DNA of 64,000 nucleotides from Spizellomyces punctatus DAOM BR117 (taxonomy: Eukaryota; Chytridiomycota; Chytridiomycetes; Spizellomycetales; Spizellomycetaceae), in assembly GCF_000182565.1 (NCBI RefSeq), contig NW_015971540.1:744476-808475 (forward strand), read 5' to 3'. Positions 56,494 to 64,000 of this stretch are shown here, piece by piece. The notes beneath the pieces were generated by a model that did no database searches, was not told where the DNA came from, and worked only from the letters and a program-made list of their open reading frames with translations. The position numbers and the translations under genes were made by a program. How positions within the stretch are numbered: the stretch's first letter is position 1; each line of letters begins with the position of its first letter.

Positions 56494-57652
56494 GATGAAA
56501 AGACTACTGATGTGAACGTTGGTGTGTACGTCGTCGTCTGCACGCTTCAGTGCCCAACATCCAGAGGTTTGTTGTGATGGCAACACATGGTCACGTGATG
56601 CATTCGAAATCCTCGTCCGATCGAACGACTGCGCACCTTTAGCAATCAAAGATATTGGAAATCAGCTGCCCGCAGTCTGCGATATTGGAATAAAGATTGT
56701 GTTGATGCATGCGTGGATTAAAAGGCACACGCACATGGAGCGATGCGGACAGGTGGCAATCAAGATAATAGCTGCAGCCATTGATTTTGTTGATATGTGT
56801 GTAGGATGAAAGGCGTATTTTTCAATCCAATGCGCATGAATTGCTGTTATTTCCGTCAAGGAAGAAATCAGAAATCCGCCTAACATGCCGTCTTCGTATA
56901 AGCAATACTTTGCGAGCCAGCATATATCCATTCCTTTGTTTAGTGTTCTCTGACTGTGCAGTCTTATGACGATTAGAAAGATGCAAACGCAATCTTGTCT
57001 TCATAAAGTGTATGTTGTTTAATTCGGATGGGCATGCCAGATTGGGGAGGTAACTTTGTATGATGGCCCTCGCATCTGCACAAAAAGTTCAATGACTGCT
57101 GGGATGCAGAAACCATTCACCGTCGTCCTCATCCCGTGCCGTTCATTCCCTAGCCTGGCCATACGTCCCACTCATATCGCCTTCAGGTTGCCTTCAGCGA
57201 TATGCTATCAACGATGCCTGAATCTATCACTTGTGACCTGCCAGGAATTCTTAATCACTTACCTGCAACGATCGTTCCAACAGCCACATCCTTTGACAAC
57301 AGCCTTGACAAAACACCTTTCAATCACATTCCAAGCAAAGGTTAAGAGGTTGAAAGTTTAAGAGGACTCTAGAGGTAATGTTCCATTGCTATTCTGAGAC
57401 TGAATCCCAAACATTGGAGAGTACTTGTGCCAACCAGACCGACTGTCGGGACCATTCAACGCTTGCAAATATATCTGAGAGTGGAGGTTTCCCACTCATA
57501 ATAATGCGCACCAACCCAACTCTTTCTTGCCACACTTTGAGGTTTCCGATTCCATAGTCGCGATCATGAGCCGTTATACTCGACTGTGACGATCGATGGC
57601 CGTGCCCATGTAACCGTGTTTTCTTCAAAGATGGCCTTTCCGATTGTAATCA
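56494..57652. other. Intergenic, no gene seen
   Basis: CACGTG at 56592-56597, about 100 bases upstream of the U2AF35 start. Otherwise only short frames without coding character. Confidence 0.45.
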
Positions 57653-58078
57653 TCACACTTTGGCAACCCAGTGGACAGGCATGCGGAACCAATACTCACG
57701 CAAGATTTTTCTAAAGAAATCATGCACTCCTTGAGACGCTGGGATCGCGACCCAAATTCCAAATGGCTCTTCTTGGAACGATTCCTTGCTCACGCTCTAT
57801 GTGGACTTGTCTTACAAGGAGCGTAACCTTACCACCGACCAAAATGCTACCAGTCTTGCAAAGGACCACAAACCCACAAGGTCTTGCGACGTATGGCACC
57901 ATAATCATCTGCAAAGTTTAATCAAGGGAACACAGATGGTCTACAAAGAAAAACAATAACCATCACCACCAAAAACCCACCAAAACAAGCTACAAATGGA
58001 GTCAGCGCCTGCGCTTGAAACGAAAACCGAGTCCAGCGCCTTGAGACCAGATGGGCTTAGTCCCGCGTCAATTGTCAT
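57653..58078 (-). CDS. Candidate small protein, three exons
   Basis: Tentative model: exon 1 from ATG 58078 (MTIDAGLSPSGLKALDSVFV), a donor GTAGCT, acceptor TTTGCAG, exon 2 DYGAIRRKTLWVCGPLQD, donor GTAGCA, acceptor ATAGAG, exon 3 SFQEEPFGIWVAIPASQGVH then FFRKILREYWFRMPVHWVAK, stop TGA 57653-57655. About 95 residues. Phases agree and exon 3 looks coding, but there is no family match, and the opposite strand also has an open start at 57997. It may be wrong in part. Confidence 0.33.
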
Positions 58079-58269
58079 GGCTGTGCCAGACTGTGCCGCC
58101 AAGTGCAGGCAGTGCAAGGTCCGGTTTCACCGCCTGGTTGGAGTTACTGTTTCCACTTTCCGATGACCCAACCACGTCGTTGGGTAAGGAAGAGGTTCAA
58201 AACCGGTAAGGACGAGCAAGATTTCCCCAGATTTCATGCAATGAGTACGTCCTATTGATTATTCCAGTT

Positions 58270-59623
58270 ATGCGATTTAGCATCTTTTGGCCTTTGGCTG
58301 GGCTTAGTGGGCTGTTATATAACGGTGCAAATAGTTTACCGGTATCTCCTTCTGAGTGTTCATCGTCGTGCGTGGGGGGAGTGCATTGCCCAGAAGGGGT
58401 AAGTGATGTCGTTCGGTTTCCTTTGCATGCACGGCACTGATTGTCCCAAAAAGGTTCTACCACCATGTCATGGGGATTCCTCTCCTATCCTACCATATCA
58501 GGGAGCGGGCCTAGGCTGTACAGAACGCATTCGTTCATCGTCCGCAAACTGCCGCCGCTCGCAATCTGCAGCCGCAGTGAAATATCATGACGGCCAATCC
58601 AGAGGCTCGCAAAGCCCCGAAGATCCGAACGATGATAATGACGGGCGACCGACCATCGCACCCAATACAGAGAATAGTTCTATGCCGGGGATACCGGACC
58701 AAGATTCCGATTCGGGGCCAAATACGACAATATTGGGAGTTGTAGGGGGATCCCTTGCCGCCATCAGCGGTATTGGTATCGTCGTTGGAATCCGAATGGC
58801 CAAACGCAGGCGAACCGCCTCGAGTGCCACCTCCCCTGCAGAAGATTCCTCCACAAAACCCCCTTCCCCAATCTCAAATAACCCACCCCATCAAAGTAAC
58901 TCCCCCGATCACCTCCGAGAATCCGTACCAAGCATCGCTCTCGACATTGACGACCTAAGCGAACTCGTAGCAAACATCTCACGACCGACCACGACGCGGC
59001 CAGAATTCTCGTATTTGGCTGCTACACTTGTCCCTGCGCCGCCGTTTCCCACCGCTGCATACGGGAACAATAAAACGCTGAAGACCGAGCCTAAAAATTG
59101 GATTAGCAAATCGCTTGACAAGAGACAATTCCCCTCTTTACATCGGACGTTGAGTGTCAAATCCTCATCTGACAGCCTGAACCGTCCCTCCCACACCGCC
59201 ACTGCGTCCAATTCTCTTAAACGCGCCGACACGATCCCCCCTCTACCCAGTGTCCGCCCGATCATCACATCGCGCCCCAATACTCTCAACCGCCAAACCC
59301 CCAATGTCAATCCCAATCCACCAACATCTCTTACTCCTGCTCCATCCGAGCGCAACCGCCAACCCCCGAATGTCAAGCCTAACCCATCAACATCTCTCTC
59401 TCCTGCTCAATCCAAGGGTCCATCCGCCGACGTCCCCGAAAGCAGAGCCGTGACTCGCACGACTTCTACCAAAACACCACAGACTCTCATTCCCAAACTC
59501 GCGCGCTCCAATACCATCCCTGCACACAAATCCCCGCCAACTGGCTCAGCCCACTCGCTAGGAGCATTGAGTGAGATTTCCGAATCCGAAAATTTCTTCT
59601 CATACATCTCTCGGGAACGTTGA
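58270..59623 (+). CDS. Ser/Pro-rich single-pass membrane protein
   Basis: Exon 1 (58270-58399) gives a signal peptide (MRFSIFWPLAGLSGLLYNGA) and a Cys-containing segment (ECSSSCVGGVHCPEG). The intron GTAAGT...AAAAAG joins in phase to VLPPCHGDSSPILPYQGAGL. A short Ser/Asp-rich ectodomain follows, then one membrane helix (ILGVVGGSLAAISGIGIVVG) with a basic stop-transfer MAKRRR. The ~280-residue cytoplasmic tail is Ser/Pro/Asn rich with two near-identical repeats (NRQTPNVNPNPPTSLTPAPS / NRQPPNVKPNPSTSLSPAQS, 59288-59412). Layout recalls fungal wall-stress sensors (SKG6/Mid2-like), but there is no WSC domain, so the role is only a guess. Confidence 0.7.
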
Positions 59624-60135
59624 GCAGTGAATGCTGGACATTTCCCCCTGTAGTATAAATATTTTAGGTTTCTTTGTACATTCTGTGCATAAAAGTGTCT
59701 TGTATGTTTATATAAATTGCTTTTGGTGTGTGGAGTATGGTGTCGTAACTCTTTGTTTATCCTTGGATATTGGCTTCTTTTTTGTTTGTGGTTTGTTAAT
59801 GTTGATATGGCCGTGGCTGACATTGTTGTTCCAACGCAGAAGGTTGCCTCTTTTGTGATGACGACAAGCTACAAGTTACCAGGGATTTGACATGATGCAG
59901 TGGGGCCATTTGCTTCCTCCCTCACGATATAAATACCGATAATGGCGCTAAAAAAGAATGTCCAAATGCTTGATAGTTTATTTGTTTATTTGTCGCCCAG
60001 CAAAACAAACGGCCGATTGCTTACCTCATCCTGTCACATGAGCTTAGCCCAATAAACCCCGCCCAACTTCCTCCTTCCTTCCCCCCTTTTCCTTTGGTGT
60101 CCATTTCTCAACTTGCGAGGTCAACTGAACCAACG
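59624..60135. other. Spacer, no gene seen
   Basis: T-rich 3' flank, then a promoter region with a weak ATAAATA at 59930 and a pyrimidine-rich stretch (60066-60110) just before the next start. Confidence 0.45.
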
Positions 60136-60758
60136 ATGCCCAACACGGACATTGACCTTCCCCCGTGCATCTACTCCTCCACCAAGCCCTACAATGGCTT
60201 CACGACGCTTCTGCATCGGTTTGGCCGGTACGAGCGCATCCGGTCCATGTCATCGCTAGCTCCACGGACGGTGGAACCCGTGTCTTTTGCAGAGCCTTCA
60301 CAAAAGAGCTTGGAGAGGAATGCGGCTATGGAAGCGTTTTCAATGCAGATGGCTAGACCTGAGATGGAGGATCAGGTTTGTGATTGTCTTGTGTTTCCTT
60401 TGGTGATGTTATGCGTAAAAGCTCATTGTTTGGAATAGCGGGTTGCGTTGACGCCCAAACAGGAAATTAAACTCGAACTGGCGAGACTCAAGGCTGCTGT
60501 TGAGAAATTGAAGAGTGGGGAAATACAGCAAGTTCAGGTATGTATTTCGCTCTTGTTTCGTTGAGTTTTTGTCGGCTTTATTTATTGACGTTTCCTTTAT
60601 AGGATACTCAACAACCACAACCACAACCGCAATCCCAACAAGAACAATCACAACAGCTACCAACTCTTCCCCCCAAACCCCCAAAACCAACTCCCCTCCC
60701 CCGCCTTAACCAAAAACCCTCCATGGCAAACCTGTTCAACTTTAAAAAGGACCGATAG
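60136..60758 (+). CDS. Small Pro/Gln-rich protein with a short coiled coil
   Basis: Exon 1 from ATG 60136: PPCIYSSTKPYNGFTTLLHR, then a Ser/Glu-rich part to MARPEMEDQ. Exon 2 after TGGAATAG: RVALTPKQEIKLELARLKAA then VEKLKSGEIQQVQ, a coiled-coil-like helix. Exon 3 after TTTATAG: a Pro-Gln repeat run, Pro-rich LPTLPPKPPKPTPLPR, and SMANLFNFKKDR with TAG 60756-60758. About 155 residues. PPKPPKP and PLPR fit SH3-binding sequences. No family recognised. Tail-to-tail with the CABCOCO1-like gene. Confidence 0.6.
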
Positions 60759-60947
60759 AGCGCGTTACTTTATATTATTGCTAATGTAGTTTGTCTGCTA
60801 TTTACTTTTGCGTAATGATGAGTTGTGTTGTATAATGTGCAATAATGAGCCTAGATTGGAGTGGAAGGGAAAATGTAAAATAGTTTATCATAATTTCAAG
60901 TATGTGTAGGAGGTCTCGATAATTTGTTTTTCAACCGCTTCTCATGT

Positions 60948-62405
60948 TTACTTTATTATTTTATCCAAAAACCTTGTTCGCTGGTCTTCTAGGGCCTTTT
61001 CCACGTCCCCTGCGACGGCGGACAAAAGCATTGTGACTGTCTCAGATGCAATCTGTTTGATGGCGTCGGCGGAGAGAACTTCGAATGGGTTTTCCGCTAA
61101 AAACGAAGGCAACCACATCCATCATCAGCATGAACGCTACGCACACGTTAGAGTGTTTAGACATTACCAGCTTTCCGTTCCTCCTCCCTCAATCTCTCCT
61201 CCTCAACCCGTCTCCTCTCCTCTTCCTCCTTCCTAATCGCCTCTTCCTTCTCCCACACATGGAGCGGAACAGCTTCAGCGAGTGGAGGGGGCCATAATAC
61301 TGCTACGGGTGCGTCGTCAGCATCTTGTACGAGGTCGAGTTGTGATTTCTTGACAAGAAGGTCGGGTTGAGATTTCTTTAGTTGCACGGTGGATTGAGAT
61401 CTCTTGGCTGAGACCTGAACGGCGCATGGAGGCTCATCAAGGTGGAGAAGGAGCTCCGTATCTTGCTTTTCTTGTTCGGTGGTTAAAACGTGGCAAAAGA
61501 GGCGGTAATGCTGGAAAAAACTGACAGAATAGGAGCTTACTATAAATGCAAAATGCTACGCAAGAAAGCATCGTACCTGGAAACCCCATAATCGACAATC
61601 TTTACAACAGACTCTGGTCGAAATACATCCCATCCACTCTTTTCTTCCCCGCCCGCACCCGCATGTGACATGAGAAGATCCCCAAACTGATGTAAAGCCG
61701 TCTCAAGAGGCCATGCCTTTTCTGTAGAGAAAATAAGGGTTTATATTCGATTCTCATGAATGAGATCCGCATCCATACCGAGAGATTGATCCAATAGTGT
61801 CTTCATGATGGCGCAAAAGGCACCGATTTCGGCCTCAGAGAAGTGTGCATCTCGGGCAAATCTATAAAATATATGAAAAGGAGTAGAAAAATAGCATAAT
61901 TCAGCGGAACCCACAGAAAGTTCCCAACGCAAAAGTTGACCACGATGGCGTTCAAGAGCTCTTCCTTGTATGATGTGTCCATGCCGAGGATTTTGGCAAA
62001 TCGGCTTGTGAATAACGTCAGTACCCTATACCAAACATTAGAAACCTCTGAAGATCTTACCTGACAATATCGTCAGGAGTTTGGTAGGCTTTGAGCTCTG
62101 CGACATCCTCCTGCGTCAGAAGCGTCCATGTGAGGGGAACCGAAGTCGGAGTCGCATCCTAAAGGAACATTATAAACACTTTCGCTTCAAACCAGCAAAA
62201 CGTATCCCGCACCTACCTCCTTTTTGACTTCCTCCCCGAGACCAATCCCACCTCCACCTGGTGTCCCGCCCTTCTTATGCTTTCCAGCAGACTTTGTTCG
62301 ACTGCTGCTCGGTCGAGTCGTCGATCTGCGATCGGCACCGGCGCTGGTAGGTGGTGTTCGGCCTGTGGTGCGCTGCGAGGGCGATGATGCGGTTGTGGCA
62401 GACAT
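60948..62405 (-). CDS. CABCOCO1-like ciliary coiled-coil protein
   Basis: Probable flagellar protein. An N-terminal Ser/Thr/Gly-rich segment (MSATTASSPSQRTTGRTPPT), then TWTLLTQEDVAELKAYQTPD, FAKILGMDTSYKEELLNAIV, FARDAHFSEAEIGAFCAIMK and VVKIVDYGVSR followed by a tract equivalent to FFQHYRLF: the order and spacing follow the ciliary-associated calcium-binding coiled-coil family (C10orf107-like). The C-terminal part is a charged coiled coil (KEEAIRKEEEERRRVEEERL) and a last exon ending LEDQRTRFLDKIIK, TAA 60948-60950. About seven introns, phases consistent where checked. Divergent from the gene at 62548 with only 142 bases between starts. Confidence 0.65.
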
Positions 62406-62547
62406 CAAGGAGTATCCAGTCCAAGATCGACCCCGTCTGGGTGGATTAGGCGATGTATTACGTAAGCGCCAGATCCAGATGATCGACAATGCGAGAACAC
62501 TTTCCTGGATTTTGGCTACTTATGTATACAGTAGATTAACGACAGTG
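62406..62547. promoter_or_regulatory. Short bidirectional promoter
   Basis: 142 bases between two divergent start codons; no TATA and no clear X-box seen. Confidence 0.45.
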
Positions 62548-63923
62548 ATGGACGATTCATCCTACAGAGATCCCAAAGTTGGTGGGATGGTCTCAACCGC
62601 GAGCCGTCGGATGAGCCTTGTCGGTGTGATGGCCAATACGCGAGCGAGACGGATAAGCTCCATGGGTACTCAACTGGATCCTGCTGCCATGGCTGCTGTT
62701 GTCGAGGCGCATAGAGAAAAAAAAATTGACAGTGAAAATGCGTCGGATGATGATATGGATGAGGCGGGTGTGTTGCCTGGGGGCGTTGGAGGTAGGACGC
62801 ATTAGTGGAGCTGTGTGGGCGAAGTGTGCTTTCTGAGCAACATGTATCATTATTTAGCAGCATCTAAACGACCTGGCCGCTACGATGCACTTACCGTTCT
62901 CCAAAAGGTAACCTCAGACGGCCGAACTGACCGTCCCCGTCGCAGCAGTGACCTCGTAGGGCGCTGGGACACTACCCGTTCCCGTGCCGGTTCCATCGCC
63001 GTTCGCTCACTTGCCCCCGATGATACCTCTGATCCCATCACCACTCGAAAAACACCTACATCTCTCTGGAGCGGAGACGAAACAGCCGATCTCCACCAAT
63101 CCCATACACACCAACATGAGCAACTCACTGTTGATTCTTCTATTGACGACATCCGGGAGTACGGCGCATCTGTGCTTCACCCCGGAAAAGTCCTCGGCGT
63201 TCTTCCTGATGAGTACGACCGAGACGTTTACACCGAGTTTGATGAACTGTGTAACGAGATGCTGACGGTGCTGGGTGAATTTGAGACGGCGCTGGAGGAA
63301 ATGACGATTTGGAAGGACGATTTTTTGAGACAGACTGTGCCTTCCAATATCAAACTACAGCTGACCTTACTGTTTGCAAGATTGTTTCGCAGGTATGTTG
63401 TTATTTTCCTAAATATGTTGTTGAATGAGGGATCTGAAGAACGTAGATCACGTCAGTAAGTCAGAGCTCCATGAACCGGTGTTTGAGTTGGTCAAGCAAG
63501 TACGAGTCTACTCTCGACCATGGCTGGACAAGCGATATGCTCTGGTTGAATTGGAAAAAGACTACCAAAGGTGACATGACATTTACCGTTGACAAGCTGG
63601 CATGGGTCGGATCGACTCAAACCTGTTGGGCGTTTAGACAATGCCACATTATCAATGTCGCAATTCGCAAAATGGAGCAAATGCAATTACAGGTACGATC
63701 TCCAACGTCAATATTAGCTACAGTCGTTGAGCATCATACTGATTGAATGGCAGGTGGAACGCATCCGGAGCGAAAAGCGGGTGGCATTGTGGGAGAGAGT
63801 TACAAAGCGGCTGATGGTTTGTTTATGCGACTATGATTTGGATCGTAGAATCCTTGCCTAACGAAAGCAATACAGGACCTTTTTCCAGATTACGGAGAGC
63901 AATTTGTCACTGTGGAAGTGTAA
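62548..63923 (+). CDS. Coiled-coil protein of unknown function
   Basis: Six or seven exons. Exon 1 from ATG 62548: MDDSSYRDPKVGGMVSTASR, an Arg/Ser-rich part, and an acidic patch. Intron GTAGGA...TTAGCAG. Then ASKRPGRYDALTVLQKVTSD, a disordered stretch, and the conserved-looking helical core EYDRDVYTEFDELCNEMLTV, FETALEEMTIWKDDFLRQTV, NIKLQLTLLFARLFR. Later exons add VFELVKQVRVYSRPWLDKRY, CHIINVAIRKMEQMQLQ, VERIRSEKRVALWERVTKRL and DLFPDYGEQFVTVEV, TAA 63921-63923. All joins keep phase. About 350 residues. No known domain; the shared promoter with a cilium gene suggests, but does not prove, a flagellar role. Confidence 0.65.
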
Positions 63924-64000
63924 GAGTCCTGGTCGGAAATGTCTCAGTCGCACCCTTATTCATGTTTATCACTAGTCCGGAAGAATCCGCTACTGAACCT

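Noticed and set aside
57997-58170. Plus-strand start with CAAKCRQCK resembling a Zn2Cys6 finger
   Set aside because: The Cys spacing is incomplete for a Zn2Cys6 domain and the frame stops soon; no downstream exon fits.

Overview
The window is a stretch of nuclear genome from an early-diverging, probably zoosporic (chytrid-type) fungus. Genes lie densely on both strands and most are cut by short GT-AG introns of about 50-90 bases. Fungal-lineage genes (BUD6, a PXB-PX-DUF3818 protein, a full-size ABCG transporter, MED1, U2AF35) sit beside cilium-associated genes that only flagellated fungi keep: a nephrocystin-4 homologue (45.3-50.1 kb) and a CABCOCO1-like gene (60.9-62.4 kb). No rRNA, CRISPR array or intact transposon was seen. 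One tRNA is present (Gln, anticodon CTG). A run of 293 Ns (48459-48751) is an assembly gap inside the NPHP4 gene.

Layout, left to right: the 3' part of PP4 regulatory subunit 3 (1-3639); a non-coding tract holding about five degenerate copies of a ~130-base repeat (4223-4790) with an inverted copy at 5599-5720; BUD6 facing a DUF4604 gene; an unresolved tract (8849-10203); TVP38 and IMPACT/YIH1, divergent; a large ABCG transporter (12765-17632, minus); a K+ channel of prokaryote-like design (18075-19496); a Ypr097w/Lec1-like PX protein (19645-22634, minus); a tiny spliced membrane protein (23582-23948); MED1 (24769-27403, minus); a transgelin/calponin (28083-29008); a zinc-finger regulator with polyQ and five HxRxxS sites (30626-33287); tRNA-Gln; a small two-finger protein; a nine-exon RNase H fusion protein ending in a SUMO-interaction-like motif (35164-38224); an RRM protein; a small membrane protein; an SDR; a secreted type-B carboxylesterase; NPHP4; two minus-strand genes of unknown function; phytochelatin synthase; U2AF35; a Ser/Pro-rich single-pass membrane protein; a small Pro/Gln-rich protein; and the CABCOCO1-like gene divergent from a coiled-coil gene that ends at 63923.

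There is no operon-like logic. Neighbours are mostly unrelated housekeeping and accessory genes arranged as divergent or convergent pairs. Functional groupings that can be proposed are flagellum/basal body (NPHP4, CABCOCO1-like, perhaps its divergent partner), RNA and transcription (MED1, U2AF35, RRM protein, zinc-finger proteins), cell polarity and actin (BUD6, transgelin), membrane transport and lipid traffic (ABCG, TVP38, PX protein, K+ channel), and metal/xenobiotic defence (phytochelatin synthase, ABCG, carboxylesterase). Most splice models were reconstructed by eye from reading-frame continuity and GT-AG boundaries; exon edges should be read as good estimates. Several apparent frameshifts disappeared once a ~60-base intron was placed, so no gene is called broken.
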